Shown in pieces: positions 21,571 through 33,989 of a DNA stretch of 64,000 nt. A model generated the notes under the pieces. That model saw nothing but the letters and a program-made list of their open reading frames with translations. It had not been told where the DNA came from and ran no database searches. The position numbers and the translations under genes are program-made. The first letter of the stretch is position 1. Every line of letters starts with the position of its first letter. The stretch comes from Cycas panzhihuaensis (Eukaryota > Cycadophyta): contig CM041465.1 of assembly GCA_023213395.1 (NCBI GenBank), positions 170,755,741-170,819,740 of the forward strand, given 5' to 3'.

Positions 21571-23110
21571 AGCCTTATGCATTATCTAACTTTATCTTTA
21601 GTATTATTAGGGTAAGTCTAATGGAGAATATAGTGAATAATGTCACTGTACCATTAGTCATCAATGGGTCTTTGCCCTTCAGCTCATCTTAGAGGAAAAA
21701 TGGCCCCATCAAATAAAGAATTGTCAATCAGAGTATTGGAATGATTTGGGAGGGACACATGAGCAAGTTTCTTAATGATGACCATCCTTTTTTTGGATTT
21801 TCGATTAATGATCCTAAAGATTGTACTGTTATAAAAAGGATAACGCACTTCCATGTTTGACCTATTAGGTCTAACTTTATCATGAGAAATTGAAGAGGGT
21901 CAAACTATACTATAACATTTATGGTATTATCTAAAAGATAATGTCTCAATTTCTTAACAACAAATACTAGAGCCAAGCACTCTTTCTTAGAAAGGGTATA
22001 ATTGATCTTGATAGCCACCACTATAAGACTAATAAAGTAAATAGCCATTCAATTTTAATATTATCTTCTTAGGTAAGCATGGCATCAATGGATTCATTTG
22101 TCAAGGATATATGTAAGATAAATAGGTAGTTAAATATGGGGGGAGCCAAGATAGGGGCCAAAATGAGAGCCTATTTGAGTTTTTGGAAGGTAACTTGGGC
22201 TATTGAGGTCCAAATGAAAGGAGTCTCCTCCTTGAGGATATTACTTAGGGGTTTGGAATCCATGGAAAATTTCACCAAGAAATGCCTCAAGAAACCTAAT
22301 CGACCCAAAAAGGATTTGATCTATTTTTGTGTTTTAGGTAGGGGCATCATTAGAATTACTTGAAATTTATTAGGATCAACTTGGATCCCTTCTCATAATA
22401 TAATAAAGCTTAATAGTTTTCTAGTTATAATGGAAAAGGTATATTTATATAAGTTATGACTGACATAGAATTTTTTATATCTTAGGAAAATTTCCCTTAA
22501 ATCTGTTAAGTGATCGACCCTCTTACATAAGAGGTCCAATAAGTCATCCACAAGTACCTTAAGAATTTTGTTGATGAGGTCATGGAAAATAAAGTACATG
22601 GTCCTTTGATATGTTACACCAATATTTTTAAGGTTAAAGGGCATTACTACATATGGAAAAGTTCTCTAGGGAATGGTCAAGGTCTTTTTTCTAACAGTCC
22701 TTAGGTGAAATTTGGATTTGCTTATAACCCCAAAAGCCATCCATTAAATACATAATCTCAAAGATTATTATCCTATTGATAATTTAATTAATAAACAAAA
22801 GTATAAAGTTATATTTGGGTCAATCATTATTTATGTCTCTGAAATCAATACAAATGTATATAGCACCATTCTTCTATACTATGGGCATAATATTAGATAC
22901 CTATTTGAGATAGTCAATTGATATGATAATGCCAGTATTATGTAACTTTTCTATCTCCATTTTTATAATTATCGGTAACTTTTGGTAGATTGGGCATTAC
23001 TTTTATCGAATAGGATTGGCTTCAAGAATTATGGTAAGGTTATGGGTAAAACCCCAACTTATGGTGGTTTGGAGGGAGATTACAAGATGTTCTAGCTAGG
23101 TGCTCAAGTA
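21571..23110 (-). pseudogene. Gypsy F reverse transcriptase-RNase H pseudogene
   Basis: The minus strand shows GAIYICIDFRDINNDWPKYNF near 22870, MDGFWGYKQIQISPKD near 22740, then MPFNLKNIGVTYQRTMYFIF (22644), and LKVLVDDLLDLL, where the catalytic motif YVDD reads LVDD with both Asp kept. Next come KTRSNP- and FLVFMVSK-like stretches of the connection region and a weak RNase H. Stops are spread throughout. The match to LKNAGATYQR-type motifs is characteristic of Ty3/gypsy RT. Confidence 0.87.
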
Positions 23111-24389
23111 AGGCTTCATTATTTTCAAAATAGTCAACCCTATGGATAGTTTTTAATATAAGGAGGGCATCTAACTATTCATTAGGAGGATTCATGCACC
23201 CATTGACCTCTTAGTCAATGTAATAAAGGGACTCTTTAGAGGAGTTTAAATGAAGGTGTGGGATAGGGCTATATGAGAATCATCTAGGATGAGAAGTGAG
23301 AGGGATGACATCTAGGTCATGCTCTAGCTTAGGGTCAAAGATGGGAGGGCCATTAGGTTCATAAGAAAGGCTATTAGGAATGGGTCATAGATGATGGAGT
23401 TATCATAAGAGAAGAAGAATAAAACTCACCATTTAAATCATACATAAGAGGGACATGATTAGGGTCTAATCACATGATGATAGGGTCATGGAAATCCCAC
23501 ATGTTCCAAATCATGTTAATGGTTCAACGTGGGAAGGAGAGTATCTCTTGTAACTTGATGGGGGTGTATACTTAGGAGGGGAGTGGTTAGGGGTCCTAAG
23601 GATTCTATCTAAATGGGTGATAAGCCAAGGGACACCTCCTTAAAAGGTTGCTTAAATAGGAGGAGGGGAAGGCCAAACTAGATCCTATGGTTCAAGAGCT
23701 TCAAGGGGATGATCGGGCGGTAGTTATAGACAAGTTTATTTGAGTGGAAAGTGGGTGAAGCTTCCTAAAAGGGGATATCCTATGGGGTGGATATAATAGG
23801 GAGTAAGCTCGTAAGTTCTTAAAAGGATCCTATTGAGGCCAAGGAAAGTAGAGGGCTCCTATGTGAGGAGCAAAAGAATGAATAATATCCTCGTGGGATG
23901 ATTCTTTAGGTGATCAAGAAATGATTTCCACTTAACATATAGGGGGCTTGAAGTCCTCAATGTCTAACTTAGGATCACTAAGGATGGTTACATAATTGTA
24001 GTTGTTTATACCAATTAGGATAAAATGGACTATATTTATCCCAAAAGAGGGTTGGTATTCTTTATGTTAGAGCTTTGGGCCTTAAAAGAAGGCCACAAGG
24101 GAAGGATCAAATTCCTCAAGGCCACCATCCTTAATATCAAAGATGGCTTGGATAATTAACTAAGATGATTAGGAGGGGGGAGGCTCACGAGCCACAACTT
24201 GAACTCTACCATTGCGAATAAATTTGAACTAGCCTCATAATGAAGAATAGATGGATCCCATTTGGTCCAACTAGGGTCATCCTAGAGGGAGGTTATAATT
24301 AACATAAATGTCAAGAACAATAATATTAATGAGGATAATCAAAGGTAGGGTAAAGATTTTAAGGGGTGCATTTTTATTTATGTCATATC

Positions 24390-24710
24390 CTTAGCACTTC
24401 TATGAAATTGGCTCAAGGGCCTTAACATAGAGTTTCTCAAGCATCTAAGTAAGTATGGTATTGATTGAAGAGTCATTATCAATATTAATTCTTTTTAGGG
24501 TAAAGTTAAGGGTCTTGATGGTAATGGCAAATGGATAATACCAATAAAACTCACACTTATTAGTAGATGATAGGTCATCAAGATAAAAGGAAATGATTGG
24601 TTGGCCATAAGAGGTGTTTGAGACAACATAGATGGGAACGTCCTTATACCACAAGGCTTCCAAAACTAGGTTTCACTGGTCAAGATAACTCTATAGGATG
24701 TCCATCATGG
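24390..24710 (-). pseudogene. Gypsy F aspartic protease pseudogene
   Basis: The minus-strand reading from 24663 includes YPFAITIKTLNFTLKRINID then NDSSINTILT, which fits the hydrophobic-Asp-x-Ser/Gly-Ser-x-Asn-Ile active site of Tat/Ogre-type proteases (here D-N-D-S-S). The region from 23110 to 24390 between protease and RT is also minus-strand pol spacer and contains many stops. Moderate confidence, because only the active-site stretch is recognisable. Confidence 0.6.
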
Positions 24711-25113
24711 ACATACCTGTAGAAATAATATGAAGCTACTCCATAATGGAGAAGGATTTCCCCTTGCTAGTGGGTTAAGGAAGGGCTCTCATGAAGTCAT
24801 AATAGCCAGGATGAATAGGGATTATCTTGAAAAGGATGGAGATCTTATCAGGAGAAGGTTCAAGAGCTGGTTGATGAGAAGAGGAGGCTTCCCTAATTTC
24901 TGTGGTTACTTGGGTATACATAATGGGAAAAACTTGAGTGATGCCTAGTATTTGGATAACCCATTTACCCTTAGCATTATAGCATTGTGTGGCCTAGGTT
25001 AGGTCTTGGGTATTGGGTGTGGTAGATCCTATTAGATTAATTTAGGCTTTATCCTTTAATTGGTCAAGTTGGGGTTATCTAATGGATTTCTTTGAGGTTA
25101 GAGACATCCCCAA

Positions 25114-25372
25114 TGGTGAGCATTCACCACATGTTAGAGAGTGTTATGATTCTCCATCATATGAGGTTAAGGTTAAGGATAAGGGAGTAGAGGATTAGTT
25201 AACATAAAGGTAGGAATATAATAATGTGGGGGTTAGTGTTATATACTCTCCACTCTATTGTAAAGGGAGGATATATGATGTTATATTAATGAATGTTCTT
25301 CAAAAATTACCTTCTCCTTTATCTCTTTTTTATCATTTCTCTTACTCTTTCTATAATATTAGTCATGTAGTA
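25114..25372 (+). repeat. 5' LTR of element E
   Basis: TGGTGAGCATTCACC...TCATGTAGTA; the terminal CA has become TA (the 3' copy ends AACA). Primer-binding site at 25375-25386, TGGTATTAGAGT, is two mismatches from the tRNA-Met site. Confidence 0.85.
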
Positions 25373-26169
25373 AGTGGTATTAGAGTTATTTTTTATTCAT
25401 ATAATAGTTAGGGATCCATTTTACTACAAGTGCCAAAATAGGACCAAATTTTTCCTTAATGTTATCACAGGTTGCTTGAAAAAGAAAAAAAAAGAGGAAT
25501 ATTTTTTTAAGGGTTTTTGGCATGTAAAAGTTTTACTCTTTAAGAGAATAAATGAAAGATTTTTTAAGGATCAATGGAGATTTTGAGATGGAAATGACCA
25601 TTCCATAAATTTTGAGTGGTCATAGTGCAAGTTTTGGTGAAACATTATAGAGATTTTAGTAGATTTAATTTTGTCATATTTTTCATCATTGTATTTTAAG
25701 GCTAAATCTACTACTTCAACTTCAAAGAGCCATAACTTTAGTTATAGATATCCAAATGACTTCAAAGTTTTTAAAATTTACTTTCTAATAGAAGTGCTTT
25801 GAATTGATTAGAGTTTGGAGAAAAGAATTATAGGAATTTTACTAGTAGGTACTATTATAGTCCCTAGAAACCCAAGTTGTGACTTTTCTCAAAGAGGTTA
25901 TAACTTTTAATCTAGATATTAGAATTTGATTCTATATGAAATTTTAGAATTGTATTTTAGATGCCATTATTTTATTATATATTTTTTATTTTTTAAGTTA
26001 TATTTTTTTAGTATTAAAATTTTAAAGTTAAAGATTTCATATTATACTTTCTTGGTTGTTTAAACTTTGATTACAAACCATTACTCTTGAGTCCTAATAT
26101 TTATTATTTATATAAAAAATTAGGGATAAATAGCTATAAGCAACCCCTAATATATCTCACATGCATATT

Positions 26170-26440
26170 ATCATAGCTACAAAAAGGCCAATACCACACA
26201 TATTTAATGAAGATAATACTCTTTTTATAGATGATTGGGCTACAGATATACATGTATATTTAAAATCACTTAATGATGACTATAGGAATAAAAGAGAGAT
26301 GATTAAAGTAGCCTCATTATATCTATAATGAGATACTTACCTTTGGTTTAAGGAGTGATATAGATCTATTTTATTAAATTATTTTAGCTGGATAGCATTA
26401 GTTATCTGTGTAAAATATAATACTTCTTGGTGACAAAAGA
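26170..26440 (+). pseudogene. Element E gag-like remnant
   Basis: A plus frame reads RPIPHIFNEDNTLFIDDWAT (first residues approximate), DIHVYLKSLNDDYRNKREMI then KVASLYL, two stops and YLWFKE. The arrangement of an acidic start, a Trp-x-x-x-x-x-Tyr-Leu stretch, a basic turn and ASLYL...WF is that of the capsid domain of retrotransposon Gag (retrotrans_gag or DUF4939-like). It would form the particle shell. Nothing pol-like follows before the 3' LTR at 26942. The first third of the interior (25387-26160) is AT-rich and shows no gene. Confidence 0.55.
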
Positions 26441-26941
26441 TTCAAAGCCTTGAGAAGGAGAAAAAGAACCTTAACAAATACTTGAGAATTTTAATCAAAA
26501 TATGGGACAATAAATTTTTCCCATTCCACAAAGTTAAGAATAACAAAAGAATAAAGAAGGAGAAACTAAACATTAGAAACAAGTAGTAAAAGTCATTTGC
26601 CATTCCACACTACCAATCATAACCAAAGAAAAAGAAGAGAGCTACTCAGTGGGACCTTATTGACACCCATATTATCAAGAGACTCGACAGTGAAACACTC
26701 ATCATATAAAGTCCTCACAGACTGAGTACCCTAAACATGCACATCATTCAATCTTGAGGTTTCAAAGTCACAAAGATTCTAGATATGTTAAGATCTACTT
26801 AGGAAATATAGATACTTATTCCATGTGCATCTTTTTAACAAACTTTAATTGACCTATTGATTAGATAATAGTAGCAGGAGGCCACATGCATCAATGTATT
26901 AAGATGTTTCAAGGGTAAAGCATCTAAAGGAAAAGGGCATG

Positions 26942-27215
26942 TGGTGAGCCTTCACCATATCTTAGAAAGGGTTATGATCCTCCACCATATGAGGTTAATG
27001 TTAATGATAAGGAAGTGGAGGATTGGTTGACATAAAGTTAGGAATATAATAATATAGGGGTTGATGTTATATATACCCCACTCTATTGTAAAGGGAGGAT
27101 ATATAATGTTATGTTAATGAATGTTCTTTAAAATAAACCTTCTTCTTTATCTTCTTTTTATTATTTCTCTTCCCTTTTCTCTATCTTAAATGGTTATATG
27201 ATTAGTCATATAACA
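26942..27215 (+). repeat. 3' LTR of element E
   Basis: Preceded by the purine tract 26926-26937 (AAAGGAAAAGGG). Ends TCATATAACA. About 15 bp longer than the 5' LTR because of indels near its right end. Confidence 0.85.
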
Positions 27216-27600
27216 CCTCCTCCCTCACTAGTTATGTTGTTGGGTCAATTTCTTTAGAGCATCGTGGCTTAGAAAAGGATCCTAGTGGATCGACTAGTCA
27301 AGTTTAGGTTTAGAAGTAGGTTGTGAAGAGGGGTCTATAAGAGGTCCTTGCTTAAGGTACTAGGTCTAATAATGAGTGTTGTCATGGGAACAATGGCCAT
27401 GAACAACATACCATTACCTCTTAAGGAGGGGTTCAGATTTCCTTTTAGAGGTAGAGGTAGGATTGCTCCCTTTGGGTTGAGCTATTGTTTAGGTAGTTTG
27501 ATGAGAAAGCTTATAACTATGAGAGGGAGTAGGCTGCTTAGGTGGAGACTAGGTTGGTTGAAGATTGAGATATTTAATAACTTGCTCAAATGAGTAAACT
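27216..27600 (-). pseudogene. Gypsy F gag C-terminal region, Pro/Ser-rich
   Basis: The minus strand reads YEQVIKYLNLQPT, then a Pro-, Ser- and Lys-rich tract with several stops. This resembles the linker after capsid in Tat/Ogre-type gag genes. A plus-strand ORF of 81 codons over the same bases is a shadow. It is separated from the gag core by LTR L. Confidence 0.45.
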
Positions 27601-27695
27601 ATTAAAATATGGTATGAAAAAAATATGTTCTCATATTGATTGTAAGATAAACTACCCAATCATAGTTCTAAGATTTATAATACATTGTTATGCCA

Positions 27696-28110
27696 TGTTA
27701 AGAATTGATACATTAGTTAAACTATGATATCAGATCATAAGGATATATATACATACATTATACAATATAAGGCATAAAACATAATCAACATGCATAATCA
27801 TCACCATAAGACACTAGATATAAATGTGAAAAACCCAAACTAGGGAAAAATCATGCAAAAAGGTTGGAGGCTACTTTCACTCTATTAATTACATAATAAA
27901 GTACACCAATTCCACTCTCAAGTTTCTCAAGTAGGTTTGTATATATTTATAGGACAATCCAACTCATATGAAGCTTATCACATTTTAAAGCTTATTCACC
28001 TTCCAATGGGGGGTTATTATTAATAATTATACCTTTGTCACATTAACCAATGTTATTATATGGGAGCACATTAAACTTTATACATGTGAATAATACCACA
28101 TATTCCAACA
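27696..28110 (-). repeat. Copia-type LTR L (partial insertion in F)
   Basis: On the minus strand this 415-bp sequence begins TGTTGGAATATGTGG and ends TTCTTAACA, with a TATA region CCTATAAATATATAC and, further on, the GGGTTTTTCAC and GTGTCTTATGGTGATGATTATG landmarks also seen in LTR M. A possible very degraded primer-binding site (TGGCATAAC) follows. Flanking pentamers (TGCCA and CAACA) do not match, so this is not a clean solo LTR; it is more likely an LTR plus about 95 bp (27600-27695) of interior. Confidence 0.65.
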
Positions 28111-30250
28111 CAACAGATTGAGGTGAGTGAGTCTATAGTTTTATTAGCATTTCCAACAAGAGGCCTAGGAGCCAAAGATTGTGGCCTTTGATCTCATAGA
28201 GGTGTGAATGCTTAATGATAAGGGGGAGGTCTATTAAACATTTTTAGACTAACTTGGATCTCAATGGACTTGAGGGTTAAGCATTTCATAATGGCTAAGT
28301 CATATATTTTTGTATCTATTTTAAGTACTTCAACATGAACCTATGGGTAAAAGGCATTAATGAAGATGTCATGTTTCAAACCCTTGGCTAGCGTGGTCTT
28401 AAAGGAATGGAGAATATTATAAAATCTATCAATGAAATCTTGATTGAACTCATCTTTATATTATTTCATAAAGAAAAGGGATTTATCCCCATTCTTAAAA
28501 GGGTAGGTAACATTGAAATAGTTTAAAAAGGTGTTAACTACCTATTGGAAGCAAATAATAGAGTGGGTCGAGAGGTAATAAATCCATTTTAGAGCATCTC
28601 CTTAAAGAGATATTATGAATAACTTCATCAAAATGTGGTCATAAGCCTAGTAATCAATGCATACCATGGAAAATACTTTAATATAATCAATGAGGTCCTG
28701 AGATGCAGTGTGTTTAAACTTAGGCACTTTGAGAGGGTGGGGAGGCAAATTTATCCTTAAGGCTTCAAGAGAAAAGGGATTGGTCTTATAGTTAATGAAG
28801 GGGCATACCCCATGCTGAGCTAAAGGACTAAGAGGTGGATAAGGAGGTTGGGGTGGATAAATAAGTTGAGATCAAGGGGTCCCATAAGAGGTATACCCTT
28901 GTTGGTGGGGTGGATATTGGGGAGTAGATTAAGGAATTCCCCCAACCACATATGATGGTACTATTTAAGGATAGAGGCAATGACCATGAATTGGTAGGTG
29001 AGGATAGCCTAAGGTACCATATAGAGGGTATTAGTAGGATGGGTCACCCTGAGTTATGGCTCCCCTAAGACCAACAATATAAGGTGGGATAAATGGGGGA
29101 ATAAGTGGAGCTTGGTAAACTTAGATAAATGGGACTTAGTAAGTAGGGGTTAGCTAGGTCATCTCAACTCGATAGGGGAGGGTAGAATATGATGAAGGAT
29201 AGGGAAATGATTTCTACCCAAATGGGCCTCGTACTAAAGAGGCAACCCCATATGGGTAAGGGTGATCAACTCCATACACAATCAAAGGGTGAGGTCCACC
29301 TGCTCCCACTATCAAATAGTATAACTAAGTGGGATATAAGTGGACGAATTAGGTTGGTAAGGGTGAGGAGAAGGATGAGTGAATCCACCTAATCTATTAT
29401 AATGAGGATGAGGTAGGAATGGAGGGATGAAAGGAAGAATCTAAGTAGCACTTAATTGGGGAAGCTAGTAGATGGGTAAACTAAAAGTGGAATAAAAGGC
29501 CCAAGTTAGGATAACATTTAAGAAGGCTAAATAATCTCCCTAGATGAAGAATCAATAGACGAAGCCATTATAAGCAAAAGCTAGGTAGGTGGAGGGGTAT
29601 ACTAAGTAATGTTTTGGGGCATGGGTTAAGGTAAGATGGATAAGGACAAAGATGGGATAGGTATAAAGGAAGTAGGGGTACTAGATACCAAATGATAAGC
29701 CCAAGAAGGGGTAGATTCATTAATAACTATTTCAAATTAGGCCCTTAAGGTGACCATAGTATCCTAAGTTATATTTTGAGTCTAAAACAGGTCTACAACA
29801 TACTCACCACCCTAGGATTGATCAAATGAAAAGGTTTAAGCTAATTTCTTATGAATCTAAGAGGGATCATGGGGCTAAATAGCTCTAATCATGTGGGTAG
29901 GGGAGTTAAAAGGGTTTTGATAGAACCCTTCAACATCATAAGCCTAATAGGTAGAGTCCACACTCTCTTAATATGGTTGGTAAGGGGGATAAGGCTCAAC
30001 ATTTTAGGACTAATCTTAATTATACCCTGGTAGGGGTCTTATGCTTGATAAGGGTCCTAGGAAGGGTACAAAGGCTAAGGTTGAAAGGGGTCCTAGGACC
30101 ACTTATGAGGGATCTAGCCTACCATGGAAGATAATTGGTCAAGTAAAGGAACAAGTAGAGGAATAAAAATGGACCCTAATAGAGGAAGGCCTTAAAGATT
30201 GTGAGAGAATCATCACATATAAGAGGAGAAAGGAGAAGAAAAGAAAGACA
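28111..30250 (-). pseudogene. Gypsy F gag pseudogene
   Basis: The minus strand reads LPPHPLKVPKFKHTASQDLI near 28740, YIKVFSMVCIDY, ILMKLFIISL then GDALKWIYYLSTHSI, TYPFKNGDKSLFFMK, YKDEFNQDFIDRFYNIL, and VHVEVLKIDTKIYDLAIMKC. This is the retrotrans_gag capsid core of Tat/Ogre-like gypsy elements, which assembles the particle. Upstream (28760-30200) it is Pro/Tyr/Gln-rich (YPPHQQGYTSYG-type), as in the N-terminal half of such genes. Many stops. The plus-strand ORFs over these bases are shadows. Confidence 0.8.
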
Positions 30251-33200
30251 AATAAGAAGTGAAGGGTGATGTACACCAAAGTCCTAAAAACAAGGGGGAA
30301 TATGTAAATAATCCCTATACATACTAGAATAGAATGACACCCTAACTCAAAGGGCTAAAGTGAAGGAATGAGGAGGGTAAGGGCAAAGTAATGTAAAACC
30401 TACACCATACTAACATGTCCCCAGTATGGTTGCTAATGAATATAGATAAGTAGGAAAATAGAATGGATAAATGTGGCTTTGGGGAAAGTCCCTAGGGTGA
30501 GGAGGATCTAAGAGAAGGAGGGCGCAAACACATTCCTCTTGTAGGGCACTTATACATCTTATATACACAATTGTAGAGTAAATGATTACTAATTTAGACT
30601 AGTTAGGGATTACGAGCAATGTATGTATATGTTATATATTAGGTATAGATCAAATAGATAATGATTAAGTGTAAAGTATCCATTAATAGAAGAAAAAAAA
30701 AGGGGGCAATATAGATAGGAAAATGAGAAACAAGTGTGCAATAAATGACAAAGATGTGTTAAATATGAATATTAGTCAATGCCAAGATAAAATCAATTAA
30801 CCTAGCTAACATCCTTAGAAGCCCTAAATAACATAGAGAATCCTTGGTAGTATAAGGAGGTCGATTAAGCATAAGTGGTTATAACATATATAAAATCTAT
30901 GTGCCTAATCTAAGGAATCTATGACCCCTAGGCTATTAAACTATCCTAACCTTCCCAACTCTAATTCGACTTAAATGATGGACTCAATATAAAAGAGTAA
31001 GGAAAGAATAGCCCAAAGTAAGAGACTTGAAGGAATCAAGACTATAACATAGATATGCTTATGGATAGGTTAGTGGGTACTCGTTAATACTAGCAATGAT
31101 TCTTACATGAATTTAGGAGTGCCCTAACAATGCTTGTATTTGATTCTAGCAAGCCTCAAGCTCTACGAGGGTGGCTCTTAATGGGAGAGATGAAGTTCAC
31201 TTGAGTGTCTACATCCTACATGTTAGTATGTGGTAAGGATGGGAGCCCTTTAACTACCTATTTAGAAAATAGATTAGAGATTTATACCTAAAGGCACAAG
31301 TAGATTCCTCTCAACTAGTAATGATACCTAATAGAGAGAAAATTAGTCTCCCTCTTTAGTAAAAAGAAGGACCCTACTTTAAAGAGGCTAAATAAGTACT
31401 GAGCAAAGTCCTAATATAATTATTATGTAATTTAGTCTAAATACAATTAGTAGCAAATCCTAAACATCAAAAAATATCTATAGCCCCATAGATTTAAGGA
31501 CATATGAGAAGTGTGACCCTATACTTCATTAGGCCTTTGAACACAAAACACATCACTAAATAAGGAATGTAAAGTGTAATGTAAGATTTAAACTAAAACA
31601 CATTCCTATCATCCCCTTCTTTCATATTTTCCTTTTCTCTTTTTAAATTAGAACATGGAACCTATGAGTAAGGCAAGAAAAGGAGATAAACAAGAATACA
31701 CAAGTATCCAAGTAGGCCAGCAATCCCCTACCCTTTTTGCTTTTGAAATGAAACTATGAAATAAATCTTGTTCTACTTTAAAATTTAAAAAAAAAATATT
31801 ATCTTAGGAGGGGTTTAGTAAAAAGCACCTAACAAATCACATAAACACACCATTTTTTTATATTTTTTAGTAATTTCTTTAGATGCCAAATTGCTAAACA
31901 AGCTAGAAACCATGTTAGTTGAGCATATGGCTATAAGACTAGATTTTTAGAAAAAAAAAATGATAGAATTTTTGCTTGTCAAATTGTTGTATGACACAAA
32001 AGGGTTTGTAAAGTAAAGGTAAATATGGTGAAAATCACAATTTAAAAGTTTAATGTACCTTGTATTAGTAGCTTGTGGAAAATATTCAGCAACATTTCAG
32101 CTATGCAATAGACACTCAAATTTGTTGAACAGGAGATTGAGAGAGAATGGGAGGAAAGAACTCTAATTCAATCTAAAATTCTCTTGAAACCTATAATAAA
32201 ACTATAGTTCTTCCACCTACAAAAGAACTAATGACATGCACTAATATCTACAATATAGAAGATAAACAAAAAACTAAAATATCAACTAATAAGCATGCAA
32301 ACTATATAGTTGATAAGATAAGGGAAGGGAGGACTAAGAAATATCAAAAAGTACCCTTCATATAATGATCTACTAAGCAAACATTTCCCTTTGCAAGGTT
32401 ACTTAACATATGGACAAGAAAAAAATAACTACAATGAAGGCTACACAACTAGCAACAAAGTGACATTAAAGATGAAAATGAGGGAATGTAAAGCAATACT
32501 CCATAAACCAAAAGAAAGCAAATAAAACCTTGGAATAAAAATACTAACCAGAGTGATGGGGGGATTACTTGATAAAGATGATTACTCCAACACCATTAGC
32601 TAGCAATTTTAAGTCTAAGGTAGATGCTAAGAGGAGGTTGAGTGAACATATTATTGTTTCTAATAGGATTTCAATAGTATAATAATAGTTTCATAATGGT
32701 TATCTTGACTCCCCTTCTCATAGAGAAAGAGGAGGCTTTTCATAGGCATGGGAGAAGGGCTAAGCCCATGGTTTTATGTCCATACGATGGGATGAAACTA
32801 TAGGACCAAATCCATAGGTAATTACCTACTAATTTGGCCCAATACTATGGGATCCATGGTTTTTCGATGTGACATGGTCCATAGTTTTAATGAAACTAAT
32901 GGGCCATCCCTAGTTGACCTTGGCATTAAATTTGGCTTACATTTGGGTTCCATAAATGGATGACCAAATGGGAGCCTTAAAAAATAATAATAACTTTAAA
33001 AATGGGTACTATGAAGGATTTTTATGGTACCATAAACTACTAGTAAATGCATGCTTATTGGGCAAAAAATAAGGAAAAACAATCACCACAAAATATGGGA
33101 TCCAAAAAAGAAAGTAAAACAATCTAAAAAGAAAGTAAGATAAGGAGAAATTTAAAGAAAATAAGGTAAAATAGATAAGAACAAAACTAATTGAGTATAG

Positions 33201-33296
33201 CAGGATAAAGAAGGGTACAAGCAAAGTGACAAAGAGGTAAATGGTGTCTTATACAGGTACTAAGCAATCTTTCTCAACTTGATGAGCTCTAAGGGA
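30251..33296. other. Spacer, probably leader or LTR of gypsy F
   Basis: About 3 kb without a readable protein on either strand. GAAGGGTGATGTACACC near 30258 is echoed at 46981 inside solo LTR P, and the stretch 30800-31250 resembles 42600-42950 in layout. This suggests that long, diverged LTRs of related gypsy elements are present. No paired boundaries were found. A 71-codon minus ORF at 33009-33224 is low-complexity hydrophobic and is not called. Bases 33292-33296 are the left AGGGA of element G. Confidence 0.4.
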
Positions 33297-33789
33297 TGAA
33301 GAGAAAATATAAACCATAGAAGTAATATGATAACAGAACTTTAAACTATACAAAGAGCAAATATCATAAACAAGCTAAGCACACAATAAAGAACACTAGG
33401 AGATTTAGGTCTAAGCATAGACCTTTTTATTAATCTAAGCAATAACTAAAGAACTATAAAGATGAAGAAACCCCAACTCTTCTCATTGACTCATCAAAGA
33501 TTCATCCAACACCATGTTATATGTATTGTTACATAAGAATATATAGACACAACATTACAAGGTACTACCTTGTTGTTTTATAATACAATGGGCATAAACC
33601 ACGTGCCGATAAAGACCCCTATAAGACACTAAAAAAAAATTCTCAAGGGCTCCCACCCCTGAATCCCCACCTTGGGGGTCATTGGCCCCCTAGACCCCCC
33701 AACTAGGGGCCCTACAATGGGTCCCCAGACCCCATGATTGTAACACCTATACCCATGTAACACTTGCAAAGTGTTCAACATATCTAATA
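33297..33789 (-). repeat. 3' LTR of copia G with C-rich expansion
   Basis: 493 bp. On the minus strand it starts TATTAGATATGTTG (TG to TA) and ends TTCTCTTCA. Bases 33643-33736 contain repeated CCCC/GGGG runs (CCCC on the plus strand). The 5' LTR has only a short equivalent. The purine tract GTGGGAGAT lies just beyond, at 33790-33801. Confidence 0.93.
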
Positions 33790-33801
33790 ATCTCCCACTT
33801 G
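33790..33801 (-). other. Polypurine tract of copia G
   Basis: The minus strand reads CAAGTGGGAGAT immediately before the 3' LTR, a standard copia plus-strand primer. Confidence 0.85.
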
Positions 33802-33989
33802 TTGAACACTTTATAAGAAACCTGCATATATAACTACTTAATGTTAAAATCACAAACACCCATTACATTTCTACACCATCTAAATTTTTTTGTGCTGACA
33901 ATCTTGGTCAATGAGTCTATAGAATTCTCTTATGTAGTAATCTTTTACAAATCCACCTTATGATCTTAAACCATTTCTCTCACAAAATA

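Larger units (their letters stand above)
25114..27215 (+). mobile_element. Small LTR retrotransposon E with gag remnant only
   Basis: LTRs at 25114-25372 (259 bp) and 26942-27215 (274 bp) share GGTGAGC, CACCATAT-type, AATATAATAAT and CACTCTATTGTAAAGGGAGG landmarks. A primer-binding site (TGGTATTAGAGT) follows the first and a polypurine tract (AAAGGAAAAGGG) precedes the second. The interior of about 1.57 kb has a gag-like remnant but no pol, so it is non-autonomous. It lies in the opposite orientation to F, inside F between protease and gag. The flanks CCCAA and CCTCC do not form a convincing target duplication. Confidence 0.85.
20251..30250 (-). mobile_element. Ty3/gypsy element F (Tat/Ogre-like), bounds unresolved
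   Basis: On the minus strand the order from high to low coordinate is gag (30200-27216), protease (about 24700), RT (about 23080-22390), RNase H and integrase (21560-20640), which is Ty3/gypsy. Integrase ends with a motif typical of the Tat/Ogre and related non-chromovirus plant lineages (SLVYRLEVVLPIKVEISSLRV). Elements E and L are inserted in its gag region. I could not find its LTRs: the 3' end should continue left of copia A, so A is probably inserted in F, and the 5' end lies somewhere in 30250-33296 or further right. Heavily decayed. Confidence 0.75.

Noticed and set aside
25109-27220. Target duplication for element E
   Set aside because: Flanks CCCAA and CCTCC share too few bases; not claimed.
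27691-28115. LTR L as a clean solo LTR
   Set aside because: Flanking pentamers differ and about 95 bp of possible interior follow the LTR end; called partial instead.
33629-33859. 76-codon minus ORF at the end of copia G
   Set aside because: Spans the C-rich LTR tract; no motif; explained by LTR composition.
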